From the NCBI GenBank assembly GCA_907163375.1, contig CAJQUW010000578.1, positions 62,001 through 126,000 of the forward strand: a stretch of DNA of 64,000 bases, in the 5' to 3' direction. The notes under the pieces were generated by a model. The model ran no database searches, had not been told where the DNA came from, and saw nothing but the letters and a program-made list of their open reading frames with translations. A program made the position numbers and the translations under genes. Source of the stretch: Prostheceraeus crozeri. Its lineage: Eukaryota; Platyhelminthes; Polycladida; Euryleptidae. Shown here in pieces: positions 31,187 through 42,100 of this stretch (its first letter is position 1; the number at the start of each line of letters is the position of its first letter).

Positions 31187-33202
31187 GAAAAGATTCGTAA
31201 GATGATTTCTAAAGTCCAAGAAAAGAAAATCAAAGCTTTGACTCGTAGTCAAGTTTCAACTGTCAAAGTTTCGAGTAGAGGTATCATCAATCTAAGTGAT
31301 TATGATCTGACTGATCTTGAAGTTGAGTGCCTTCGCTTGGGCTTTTCCATGTGTTGGCCGAGAGAAAAGTTTTTTCTTCAAAAAGAAAAGGCTGAGGCTG
31401 AGCATGTAGCTCATTTAATTAAGCGCAACACGGATATGTCTGAAGACATTCTTCATAAAATGAGAAGTTCCTTTAAATCATACTTTTCCAAATGTAAAGT
31501 TCCCAAAAGTACTTCTCGCAAAATGAAGTGCTTACGTGATCTTGCTGGTCGTGAAAATTTATACATCTCCAAATTTGATAAAGGCAATGGCATTGTCATC
31601 GATTCTAAAGACACGTATCTGAGAAAAATGCTATCATTGCTCTCAGATAGTAAACGGTTCAAACAATATGTTCCTGATAAGAGAGCGAAGAAAAATCCCC
31701 ACATTGTTGAGGAAGATAAGCTTAATCGGAAGTTGAGTAAGCTCAAAAAAGATGGTTGTATCTCCGATGCCATTTTTCAGGCTACCAAAGCCAAAGGTTC
31801 CCAACCAGCAAGATTGTATGGTCTTCCTAAAGTCCATAAAGATTCTAAGAATCCTCCTTATCGTCCAATTCTCAGTATGAAAAACTCTTATCTCTCCAAC
31901 ATTGCCTCTTGGCTTGACTCTGTTTTAAAGAAGCACATACCAAAAACTTATAACGTCAAGGACAGTTTTGAATTTTTGGATTGCTTAAAGAACGTCGAAG
32001 TTGAACCTAAAAATAATGTTTACATGTGCAGCTATGATGTCTCTGCTCTGTTCACCTGCATTCGTGTCGACCGTACTATTGATTACATCATCTCTAACAT
32101 AGCTGAAAATGAGCTTCCAGTCTCCAAGCGCACAATGCGGGAGCTGCTTAACTTAGCTTGCAAAGATGTAATGTTTTCTTTTAATAACCAACTTTACAGA
32201 CAAATTGACGGCATGTCTATGGATTCAAATTCAGGCCCTACCATGGCATCTTTTGCCATGAGTTTTGTAGAATCCAAATTTGAAAAGTTTTCTGGAAACA
32301 AGTTTGTCTTTTACAAAAGATATGTTGATGATTGTTTCGCTATATTCAAGACTCCTGCTGATGCCAAAGAGTTCTTTGAATTTATAAACACGTTAGATAA
32401 TGACATCAAATTTACCATGGAAGATGAGAAAGACAGAGGTATTTGTTTCCTTGATATCATGATCAAACGTGAAGATAGTCAGTTTGCTACTTCATGGTAT
32501 CAAAAGGAGACAAATACTGAGGTTTATACTCCTAGTTGTTCTCACGCTCCAATACAGTACAAATTGGCTGCTATGCGTTCGCTGTTTTATCTTGCTAGGC
32601 GCATTTCGTCAAATTCTGAGATTTATCAAAATTCTTGCTTGAAAATCAAGACAATTTTTATTGATAATGGGTATGATGAACATACCATAGACAAAGTTAA
32701 AGCGAAAGTTGACAATCAGTTTGGAGTTGAAAAAGAGGCTAAACCTGAAAATTTGAAAATCATCAATTGGCAATTTCCTTTTATCCGTGAGAAAGCGCCT
32801 GTTCTGAAAAGCAGAATACATGAGCTAAACAAATTGTTACCAAGCAATGTAAAAATCAGAGCGGTCTTTCAAACGTTGAAGACCAGCATCTTCTTTAGAA
32901 ATAAAGATATTATTCCCTCCGACTTGAAATCAAAATGTACGTATTCGTACACCTGTAGACAATGTGAATATGTCTATATCGGGGAGACTTCTAGACATTT
33001 TATTACTCGGATCTCAGAGCACATGAAGGGGTACCCAGTACCCACTGAAATATCAATTCATCCACACGCGCTAGAGAGAAAGAATTTTAAAGTCATTGCG
33101 TGCACCAACAATCACAAGATTCTCGAATCGATTCTGATTAAAAACAATAATAATTTGCTGAACAATAGAGACGGTTCCTTTCCACTTCTGCTAAATCTAT
33201 AG
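31187..33202 (+). pseudogene. PLE-4 plus copy: 5'-truncated but otherwise open frame
   Basis: The frame starts where the full copy reads EKIRKMISKV (residue 147) and then has the same protein sequence as the minus copy to the stop at 33202, including YVDD and the GIY-YIG motif. A 30-bp scrap of the pseudo-LTR (about 31153-31182) is joined directly upstream. It lacks the first ~146 residues, so it is a truncated copy, although RT and endonuclease domains are whole. Confidence 0.85.
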
Positions 33203-33240
33203 CTATGTCATTGGATTCAAACTACGTCATTTCATGTCTG

Positions 33241-33452
33241 TCCTTTTTCTGTTTCATCTGTACATTGCCATCTGACGCCATTTTAACAGTGTTCATTTCA
33301 TTTCATCTCATATAAAAATGACTTTACCTTGTTTTACATCAATCCATTGACAAAGGAGACTGTAACGCTCTGAAACGCGTTTGGATAAAAGCAAATTATC
33401 ACAAGATTGCTTTTTTTCTTTGAAATGAATATGTGGCCATATCATGGAAATA
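33241..33452 (+). repeat. PLE-4 pseudo-LTR, plus copy
   Basis: Third copy, in plus orientation. It shares the C variant of the 5' pseudo-LTR at the T/C site. Confidence 0.85.
33342..33386 (+). ncRNA. Hammerhead-like motif, PLE-4 (U3-A8 core variant)
   Basis: Helix I is ATCCA (33342-33346) with TGGAT (33382-33386), five perfect pairs. The core is TTGACAA (33347-33353), identical to PLE-1. GAAA lies at 33372-33375, followed by ACGCGT forming a two-pair helix III and T at the cleavage position. Helix II (33354-33371) is weak: three pairs directly at the core, or GGAG with CTCT if one base is left unpaired. Confidence 0.5.
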
Positions 33453-33470
33453 TATATATATATATATGAT

Positions 33471-33594
33471 ACACGAACACTTGTTCGACAAATGTTCGAA
33501 CACTTCTTCGACACGACATTTGTTCGACACGAACACTTCTTCGACACGACGTTTGTTCGACACGGACACTTCTTCGACACGACGTTTGTTCGTT
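33471..33594 (-). repeat. 33-bp minisatellite array D
   Basis: Mirror of array C (28090-28210). Confidence 0.9.
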
Positions 33595-33840
33595 ATTAAG
33601 CAATTATAGTCTTTTTCTTTTTCAGGTTGTGTATTTTTTGAGAATTTGCATTTTTTTAATACTTTTTGTCTTAAATTAACTTTTTTCGTTTCTAAAAAAA
33701 CATAATTCTTGCATCGCATAGATTGAACTAGAAGCGTATTTGTAATTTAAGATATTACGATAAAGACGAAAGATAGCCAGTACCCAAAATTCTATTCATG
33801 CAGAATTATTCATGCTAGATAAAGCATTATTCATGCAGAA
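33595..33840. other. Mirror of the 27842-28089 spacer
   Basis: Reverse-orientation copy of the left spacer; no coding content. Confidence 0.6.
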
Positions 33841-33991
33841 CTTGTCGAAGAAGTGTTCGTGTCGAACAAATGTCTTGTCGAAGAAGTGTCCGTGTCGAAC
33901 AAATGTCTTGTCGAAGAAGTTTTCTGTCGAACAAATGTCCGAAAACATAGATATCAACTTGTCGAAGAAGTGTCTGTGTCGAAGAAGTGTA
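33841..33991 (+). repeat. 33-bp minisatellite array E
   Basis: Mirror of array B. Confidence 0.9.
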
Positions 33992-34009
33992 CCAGATCCA
34001 TATATATAT

Positions 34010-34592
34010 CTTGGTGAACAATGCCCGTAAATTTGATAAATCAAAACGAATTGATTTCTGATGCACTACATGTTTCAGCATGTGCACATGCCATCTTCAG
34101 GTGAACAAAAGACTGTTTGACATTTAATCACTTAAATACAAAATCGAGACATATCGGATGATGATCACTTTTCATACAATTCAACATTTCTGGCGTCACG
34201 TTGTCTGGTCTCTTGCGTCAAGTCAAACAATAAAAGCAGTGAAATACAATAAAACAATAAAACTATTTACAGCTATTTACAGATTCAGGCATAGAGATAT
34301 GGAGCTTCCCGTTCATTCATCACGTGGTCAATATTTGATTTCTTCAACAGGATAGATTCTAGAATTCTTGGATAGTACGTGCTAGAGACAATTTTGAAAT
34401 TCCAATAAAGACAAAGTGCCGTCCGAACTCAAATCTAACATTGTCTACAAATACATGTGTGAGCACTGTGACAAGTGCTACATCGGTAGTTCAGTTCGGC
34501 ATCTGGTGACGAGAATGAATGAGCATCTGAAGGGCTATCCAACGCCCACTGAAATCAGTAGGCACATTCATCCTTCTCAGAAAGGAAATTTC
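34010..34592. mobile_element. PLE-3, right cluster
   Basis: Mirror of the left cluster. The minus-strand 3' end lies at 34010-34400 and the plus-strand endonuclease start at 34401-34592. The latter (from 34416) encodes CEHCDKCYIGSSVRHLVTR and then runs into the minisatellite. Unlike the left side, the downstream endonuclease tail and 3' UTR are missing after the insert, and unrelated sequence follows from about 34775. Confidence 0.8.
34064..34103 (-). ncRNA. Hammerhead-like motif, PLE-3 right cluster
   Basis: Third copy of the PLE-3 motif described at 27577-27616. Confidence 0.4.
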
Positions 34593-34710
34593 GGACATTT
34601 GTTCGACAGAAAACTTCTTCGACACGGACACTTCTTCGACAAGACATTTGTTCGACGCGGACACTTCTTCGACAAGACATTTGTTCGACACGAACACTTC
34701 TTCGACAAGT
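34593..34710 (-). repeat. 33-bp minisatellite array F
   Basis: Mirror of array A, inserted at the same position of PLE-3. Confidence 0.9.
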
Positions 34711-34932
34711 TCTGCATGAATAATGCTTTATCTAGCATTGATTGATCGGAAATATCTTGCATCAATGATTCTACATGTATACTTTATATGTGGAGAAACC
34801 AGGTCAGTTTATCACAGCACCATAGCTGGATTACTATAAAAGGACTGACACAATTCTCAAATTGACACAATTGACACAAATTCTCAAAAAATACACAACC
34901 CGAAAAAGAAAAAGACTATAATTGCTTAATAA
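34711..34932. other. Junction sequence at the right edge of the inner palindrome
   Basis: The first ~65 bp mirror 26913-26970. From about 34775 the sequence is unique. From about 34867 it repeats 28035-28089 directly, with CCCGAAAAAGAAAAAG against CCTGAAAAAGGAAAAG. Confidence 0.6.
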
Positions 34933-35037
34933 CGAACAAACGTCGTGTCGAAGAAGTGTCCGTGTCGAACAAATGTCGTGTCGAAGAAGTGTTCGAAAAT
35001 TTGTCGAACAAATGTTCGTGTCGAACAAGTGTTCGTA
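34933..35037 (+). repeat. 33-bp minisatellite array G
   Basis: Direct, slightly diverged copy of array C; followed by a TA run (35047-35060) into which the mariner inserted. Confidence 0.9.
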
Positions 35038-35060
35038 TACCATATTTATATATATATATA

Positions 35061-35190
35061 CGTGGTGTGATCCAAAATGTCCCGGACTAACCTACTTGCA
35101 GATAACCTGTGATAACGAATACTACTTCAGATGTAAATTTAGGTCTTTAAGGCATGAGAAATATGGTTGCCGAAATTTTTCCGGTCAGTT
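35061..35190 (+). repeat. Mariner left terminal inverted repeat
   Basis: 130 bp, pairs with 36666-36795 at a constant coordinate sum of 71856; weaker similarity continues inward to about 35225. Confidence 0.9.
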
Positions 35191-35354
35191 TATTTTTAAA
35201 AAATTTTCAAACATTTTTGTCTGAATTTCAAGATTTTCCTATAAATTCTAGCGATTTAGAATTAATATATTTAGATTAACTTGACAGTTAAGCTATCACT
35301 AATAACCTGACTAATAATTAACGGAAAAACAAATGTTTTGTTCCAGAAAACAGT

Positions 35355-36410
35355 TTACTTTTCAATGTATGAGCCGTTAGCATTCGTCACTTTTTGCCAA
35401 CGAAGTCTCAATTCACAAAAAGCTTTATGAAAAAATTCCGGTGTCAAAGAATCAAAAAACTCAGTAACTGCATCCCGCAGTTCAACTGGCGATTCAAAAT
35501 GGTGTCCACGAAGATGCTTTTTGAGGAATCTAAACAGATAGAAGTCACTTGGGGCCAAGTCAGGTGAATAAGGAGGATGGCTCAATAGTTGAAATCCGTT
35601 TCTCGTTAAGGCATTGGTTGTCTCCTGCGAGGTGTGAATCGGAGCATTGTCATGAAGCAAGTAGAGGGGAATGTTTCGTGGCCTTCTTATTTTCTTCCTC
35701 GCTTCAGATAACAGATTGGAATAATATTCGCTATTGATTCTTACTCCTTTATCCGCAAAGTCAACCAGTTGGATTCCCGAAGCGTTCCAAAAGACCGTCA
35801 GCATCAACGACCGGCGATGTGATGTTCCGGATCGCATTTTCAAAGGGGCAGACTCGCCTGATTTTCGCCACTCTGCAGATTCTCGCTTACTTTGAGGCAG
35901 ATACAAACTTAAAGGTGTTTCATCCTCTGTAAGGATGCAGTTCAGAAACTGATCTCCGTGCATTTCGAGGAGATCCAAATTTGACTGTGCCGCCAGAAGT
36001 CTGTTCTCCTTCATTTCAGGTGACAGAAACTTCGGTACGAAACGTGATGCCAGTTTGCGATATCCAAGTCTTTCGATGATGTCATGACAGGAGTGATAAC
36101 TGATTCGCAACTCTCTTGACAACTCACGGATGGTTATCCTTCCGTGTGCTGTAATCACTTCATCGCACTGACTCGATTTCTCTTCCGGAATCTCCTGCGG
36201 CCGACCAACAGTTGAAAAATCTTGCCCCACAGATTGTCTTCCGCGTTTAAATTCGCTTATCCAGAAATAAGCAGTAGTTCTCGATGGAGCTTTGCTTCCA
36301 TATGCCAGGCTTAATTCCTTTAGAATGTCACCATTAGCGAAGCCGCGGATCAGGAGGTATCGTATCACACTGCGATATTCGACTGAAGACACGCTTGTCA
36401 CATCCATCAT
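35355..36410 (-). CDS. Mariner transposase, 351 aa, DD34D
   Basis: The frame is complete from ATG at 36410 (a second ATG follows at once) to the stop at 35355; 351 aa is close to the 345 aa usual for mariner. Residues about 1-110 form the paired helix-turn-helix region (TTAYFWISEFKRGRQS, then TVGRP). The catalytic triad is TEDE (first Asp, about residue 162), HDNAPIHTS (second) and SPDLAPSDFYLF (third). There are exactly 34 residues between the second and third Asp, the mariner spacing. The enzyme cuts the element out and inserts it at TA. No defects are visible, so it may still be active. The transposase lies between two near-identical terminal repeats, on the minus strand. Confidence 0.92.
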   Translation of the reverse strand: MMDVTSVSSVEYRSVIRYLLIRGFANGDILKELSLAYGSKAPSRTTAYFWISEFKRGRQSVGQDFSTVGRPQEIPEEKSSQCDEVITAHGRITIRELSRELRISYHSCHDIIERLGYRKLASRFVPKFLSPEMKENRLLAAQSNLDLLEMHGDQFLNCILTEDETPLSLYLPQSKRESAEWRKSGESAPLKMRSGTSHRRSLMLTVFWNASGIQLVDFADKGVRINSEYYSNLLSEARKKIRRPRNIPLYLLHDNAPIHTSQETTNALTRNGFQLLSHPPYSPDLAPSDFYLFRFLKKHLRGHHFESPVELRDAVTEFFDSLTPEFFHKAFCELRLRWQKVTNANGSYIEK

Positions 36411-36665
36411 GAAAACTGATAGAACAAAGAACCATCGTTGACACGGATTTCTTAATGAATGCGTGCTGAATGAACTTCACTGATTGATATCGTAACACAT
36501 GAAGCAATTAACAAAAGACGTGCAATATTCATGGCAAAGATATCCGTCAAATAAGGTACAAATCAAAATCAATCTAACTATAACAATAAGACAAATCGGA
36601 TCTCGATCAATTCAGAAAATACAGAAATTCATGTTAAAATGTAAAAATATTTTTTAAAAATAGAA

Positions 36666-36795
36666 AACTGACCGGAAAAATTTCGGCAACCATATTTCTC
36701 ATGCCTTAAAGACCTAAATTTACATCTGAAGTAGTATTCGTTATCACAGGTTATCTGCAAGTAGGTTAGTCCGGGACATTTTGGATCACACCACG
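36666..36795 (-). repeat. Mariner right terminal inverted repeat
   Basis: Partner of 35061-35190. Confidence 0.9.

Positions 36796-36823
<28 letters not shown>
36796..36823. repeat. (TA)n microsatellite
   Basis: TA run that continues the one at 35047-35060 across the mariner insertion; it mirrors 26441-26487. Confidence 0.95.
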
Positions 36824-36826
<3 letters not shown>

Positions 36827-37673
36827 TTTGACTGCTTATCAAGGCATTAAATAAAAAGTGAGAAAAGGATACATGCATATCTATATACAATACATTACAA
36901 TTAATCTTAGCATAAGATTTCTACATATTGCCGGACAATATTGCTCTTAGTTGCAATATTGTCCGTTAAATGCCATGCAATTCCTATGGAAAAAAGCCCA
37001 ATATATGTCCGCTACCACATATGTTTCAGTGATTTATTGATCACATTGAATTAAGCATTGCCGTTGTAGGCTGTAATGTAATTGCTTAAACGAATCGTAA
37101 GGCAATTCCATGACCAAAGAATGAGATCATTTGTGTTTTTTACGTTTCCATTGGTCCGACATTTGGATCCCCCCATCTTCTATTTGTGTTGATGTAAAGC
37201 ATGGATTCAATACATCCAAGTGCGTATATCAAACAAATTATTTGGGTCCTATGATCATGTGACTTCACATGCAAAATTACATTCGTAATTTAGATTCGTC
37301 GGAAGATTTGTGGCTAAGTCACAGGATGACATTTGCTTTTGGAATGAGCAAGATTTTTATGCATATGCTTCGTCCTCTGATAAATTTCATGCATAGTATC
37401 AGTGTCTTACGTTCATAGTGACATTAAATTTGATTGGAATTTTAAATCGCGTCAATGGTTGTTGAATCAATTACTTGAAATACATGTTGTAGTGTCCACA
37501 TGCTTGATAAAAAATCTATTTTCTCAAATCCTTTCATGAAGATTAGCATTCCGGATGAAAATGTTCACAAATCTGTCCTGTCAATTTCACTAGAAACGGA
37601 CTTAGCTGCTATCCATTAATGAAATTCACATTATGACAAATTCTCATTTCTTACTCAGCCACCATTTTTTGAA
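36824..37673 (-). repeat. Right 850-bp outer arm
   Basis: Reverse-orientation copy of 25591-26440. Confidence 0.85.
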
Positions 37674-37883
37674 TGATTAAATAATGATTTTTAAATGATG
37701 CTCTTACTTTCGTTAAACTTTAAGTGTTGGTGGAGGGGTCAGTTTGCTCTCAAGTTATCCATAATTTTTGCTTCACATCAATTTCGTGAGTTGCAGTCGA
37801 ACCTTCAAGTCTTTCAATGAATTATCCATTTGACATAACACAGGTTCGCAATTACGCCTGTAAATCTCAATTCTAGTGACATA

Positions 37884-38265
37884 GAATAGAATAGAAAAAT
37901 ACTTTATTAGTCAATACAGCGAGCGGTATATGACAAAACATCTGCACGAAATTAAGTAAAGCAAGAAAATTTGACAAAAGATTTCAGATAAAGCGACATG
38001 TGCTGTTGGTAGGCTAACAATTTTCTCCTGTGCCTGACGTTCGAGCTGCCAGACCTAAAGACAAAAAAATCCGCTAAAGGGTGACACAGTGAATTTGCTG
38101 CAATCTTATGAATAAGCCGGACACAGGTGTTATCTAGGGTTTGTCTCAATGGCAATTTTGATTGGGCATTATCTCACCGCCTGGCAATGCGATCAAGCAG
38201 CTCCAGCTTTTTAAATTGATACTGTTTAATGTCGCAAATGACAGGCCAGCGGAATGAAACCTGCG
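37884..38265 (-). pseudogene. Decayed LINE 3' end (C-terminal RT-protein fragment)
   Basis: On the minus strand a fragment reads YQFKKLELLDRIARR, a stop, then CVRLIHKIAANSLCHPLADFF and VRHRRKLLAYQQHMSLYLKSF to a stop at 37952. This has the shape of the C-terminal tail of CR1/I-group LINE proteins (HPLADFF...HRRKL). It is followed by a short untranslated part and a (TCTAT)n-like tract at 37886-37897, read in reverse, as expected for a LINE tail. It is badly truncated and interrupted. The identification rests on the tail pattern only. Confidence 0.4.
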
Positions 38266-39104
38266 ACAACACCAGACACACATATTCCTCTTACAAGCGG
38301 CAAATGCAAATAACGGCGAGAATTCTCCTCTGTTATTCTCATTGTGAACATGTTAGGCTGCATACGGCAGTAATGTAGGGGTCGCATTATTGAATACAGT
38401 GGGGTGGTCGTCGTCGAGCAATTTTCATTACGTTTTATACGTTTATGCACGGAGGAATATTCAGGACAGTGAAACACCGATCGATGATGAGCAACGGTCG
38501 CTACTGCATAGGAGTTCCACTGTATACATTTTTATTTTTACAATAATTTAATTGCTCCAATACTTCATCAACCAGTTATTCTAGCAGATGCCTGTAGAAT
38601 GTGCGTAATAGCTTTTTGTCAGACCTAACTACAAAATGAGCAGCTCATGTGTCTGATAGCGACTAGTTCGACAGGCCATCATAGCGACAGGTTTAGAGAT
38701 CATGAGGTTGGACATGACCGGCTGCGGGACGCCATCTTCAACACGACCGCAGGTCATTCTATCTTAGGAAGGAAGTATCACTAACCTCAAATCAATCCCG
38801 ATAAGCTGACATATACCTCCCATCTTGTTCCGAGGAAAGCCGGGTGATTTTTTTTGTTACAGTGCCCTCTTCTCTCTAGATGGTATCTATCCGGGGGTCA
38901 GAGTCCAATGCCGGTTATGCGCTTCAACTGGCAATAAAGAAAATAGGATGAAGAGTCCAAACACGTCCGCTCGTGACGAGGCCAGCGCTACTTTCACCGC
39001 CGGGTGCCTCCTTCCTTAGACCGCTTCCAAACGTATACCCGCCGATGCGACATCTGACACAGCCTCCAACGCATGAATAGGCACATACTCGTCCACCGAA
39101 TGTC

Positions 39105-39167
<63 letters not shown>

Positions 39168-42100
39168 TTGTTTTCCTGAGCATATTCCATTTGACTGATT
39201 TATGTATATTCTATCTCACTCTGCTTTGCTAGCGTGTGTGGACATTTTTTTAATCTTGTACGGATATCAAAGAAGATTTTTTGCACTAAAACCCCTTGAA
39301 AACATCAGTTAGTTTGGAAACAATAGCTACTTCCGAAGCTAAATTCCTCCGAAGACATTACAAAATGGAACCTTTTTATATGCTTCATTAAATGACTTTA
39401 GAAGACAGTTTTGAACGTCACGGTTTATTTCAATATTTGACCATTTGAATGCATAGCGAACTGCTGCCATTTTTTGGTTTCATAACAGAGCGACTACAAT
39501 ACAAACAATTTCATTTTAAACAAATTTTAATGGATGATAACATCTGAAATCCTAGCACATAAGTGAAATATTTCCATTTCCTGCTCAATGTAGCAAAATC
39601 ATCTGTCATCTACTGCGTTCAAATATTTAATAAGATAATATAAATAGTTTCTAACTAGTAAACAATCAAATTATTTTAACAATTTAGCTTCATTTGTAGT
39701 CAAGCGTAGTAGAATATGACGTGGCATCCAAAACTTTACACGACCGCCCCCGCCCATAGAGTCACTTGGGGCCTGGAATGCATCTCGATCCTAGGATAAT
39801 GATGCAGTAAACCCTCTATTGAGCAATGCAACACACCACTCAACATGCTGTCAAGAATGGAGTTTCCTATTGATGAAAGGGCAACATTATGAGCATGATT
39901 ATAGAATGAACATTTACTGGAACCGCTGGTTAATGATGTTGTGACACTTATCACAAAAGATCTTTGTTTGTTCTTGTTATCAGGTGAATGAGAGACAAGT
40001 GATTTGTCATGCACGGGATATCATGCCATTCAGGAATGAAAACCGACCGAGATTTTCGGACCAGTCCGCCGGCCGGCAACCTTCAGGTTCACTTTCCCCT
40101 GCTCTCGGTTTCGGGGAGGGAATTGTAATGTATCTTAGAATGTTCGGGAGAAAAAAGTTGAAATTTTTGGAAGTTTACTCTTAGTTTCTGTGTTATTTAC
40201 TTTCACCACTTTGAACTGAAGTTGCAGTACTGAGATATCGAAGCTTTAGTGAGTTTGCACTTGCAGTTTTCTACTATGCATTTTTCTGGCCAGCGAAAAA
40301 GAATATCAAAACACCGGTACCCGTCCAGCAGCAGACAATCTGCGGGCAGGAGGCCAGAAGCAGGTCGGTCACACCTCAGGACGATTTCATACCAGTAGCA
40401 AGTCACTAAAAATGCTGATGAGGCTAATGCTCAACGTTTCAAAATGCTTAATCAGGATAGGTCTACAAGATCCAATCAAAATTATTTAGGCCTAGCTAGC
40501 ATGGGCCTATACGGACAAATCCTTTGCATGGAATGACATTTTTACTCATAGGTCTAAATACACCATGCAAGCGCGTTACTCAGATGAGAAGGCAGCTATG
40601 ATGTTTATGGGATTCTTTGTACGAATGTGTTTCAGAAAAGAGTACAAAACTAGGCCTGATTATTGGTTCTCTGTAAAATAATACGATAAGTATTAATTCG
40701 GCTAGCCAGATTTACTATAACGCTGATTGCAATTTTCTTTATTAGTCTCAGACAGGGCTTATCTACAACAAATCCATGTCTCAGACAGAAAGGAAAATCG
40801 AGGAAATGCTATCATGTACTTTTTTCAAGCTTTGGCACGATAGGGTAAAATCGGGTGCTATCGACAGCAAAATGGTTTTCGGTGTCTCATGGTTGTATAT
40901 CTTAGTTTTGATATAAACAATGATATCCAAATAATTTCTTCTCGCTCGAATCTATTAATCCATCTATTTAATTTGTGATTATGAGTGAAGAGCAAGGTGT
41001 GTAAACCATGATGACATTCGTATAATATCGACACTTTGTCGGGCAATATCGACAGTCCCAAAAGAGGCGTGAAAATTTGCGAGGCCATTATGCCCCCCTC
41101 AGTTCTTTTATCTCACGCCGGAACGAAAGGTCTCCGTCAATGACTTTTCCTAACTTTGCATTGGGTTTCTGTAAGTGGTAGCTGTTTTTTTGCAGACCTA
41201 ATATCGTAGCCAAAGGATCCACATGAAAAAAATGTACGACCAGATGTTTTCGATATTTTGGATTTTCACGTCTATTGATAAGAATTTTGAGTTTAAAGTT
41301 GATTTGCAGCTTCTGTAGTTTGCCCGTTCAGGAGTATGGTCGACTAATTATGTTAATTGATACTCAGATACTTTTTACCTCGTTATGGTCGTCAATATTA
41401 AGTACTATACATACTACTTATAAATTCTTATTGATAATTCAATAACTGAGCGAATTATGCAAACTTCTCTGCTATTCACCAATCTTGTTCTGAAAGAATT
41501 AGTGATGTAATTATTAATACATGGAGCTATACATCTTACTGGTATGATTCATACAAATATTCTTTTCAACATGAATTCCAATGGATATGTAAATAAATTA
41601 CAAATGTACACTTACTGAAGCCGGTGTGAGTCGATTAATTCTTCCTGCAAATGGTCTTTCTCGACTTGAAGCTTTTCTAAGGCGAGAGCGGGAGAGTTTA
41701 GATCAAGAAGTAATCAACCGCCGATCAAAAGCATGCCTTCCCGGATTCGACGAGTGATAGAACTTCTTGGTGAGGTTGCGAATTATTAGTGAACACCAGT
41801 GAACGTACCATGGGCCCTTTTTAGGGTCAACTGGCTCTACAGAGCCACTGAACAGCAGGGAAATGTTCAACCTTTAATGTCATTTATGTGCCAGATTTGT
41901 ATATATGTAATTGACAAAATTTCATTAAATGGGACAAAATTTAGGTGGTCCACTTTTTATGATCACCATTGTAGTTTAATATATGAAATAGGGCTCATCT
42001 TAATCGACCTCATCTCCCGATCTTCAATATGACATCAGAATGAACTAATTTTAGAAAAAATAATACATTATTAACAGTAAATGAATATGATGGAGTCCTT

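Larger units (their letters stand above)
28225..33452. mobile_element. PLE-4: Penelope-like element with pseudo-LTRs, inverted pair
   Basis: The minus copy spans 31142 to 28225 and is bounded by direct pseudo-LTRs (30931-31142 and 28225-28434). The plus copy spans about 31153-33452, is 5'-truncated and ends in a third pseudo-LTR (33241-33452). The shared coding part and 3' end (about 28225-30489 against 31186-33452) are almost identical. Pseudo-LTRs and a truncated inverted copy beside a full one are usual PLE insertion products. The minus copy appears complete. Confidence 0.9.
35061..36795. mobile_element. Mariner-type DNA transposon, apparently intact
   Basis: The 1735-bp element sits in a TA tract with TA on both sides (35059-35060 and 36796-36797). 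Its terminal inverted repeats are about 130 bp (35061-35190 and 36666-36795). They start CGTGGTGTGATCCAAAATGT and show no difference that could be seen by eye. It encodes one complete transposase. It interrupts the right side of the 12-kb palindrome, so it arrived after the palindrome formed. Confidence 0.92.
25591..37673. repeat. 12-kb near-perfect composite palindrome
   Basis: The outer arms 25591-26440 and 36824-37673 pair with a constant coordinate sum (63264) over 850 bp; at least one substitution (near 26095/37169) was seen. An inner palindrome of about 3.6-kb arms (26913-30489 against 31186-34774) holds PLE-3, minisatellite arrays and PLE-4. The symmetry is broken by a mariner insertion on the right (35061-36795) and by an extra PLE-3 3' end on the left (26488-26912). 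Confidence 0.85.

Noticed and set aside
25591-37673. Polinton or other large virus-like transposon explaining the long inverted repeats
   Set aside because: No polymerase B, integrase, protease or capsid-type frame is present; the interior is entirely PLEs, minisatellites and a mariner.
25591-37673. Pure assembly mirror artefact
   Set aside because: Arms differ at a few sites (for example near 26095/37169 and the pseudo-LTR T/C site) and the mariner is on one side only; long reads would still be needed to exclude it fully.
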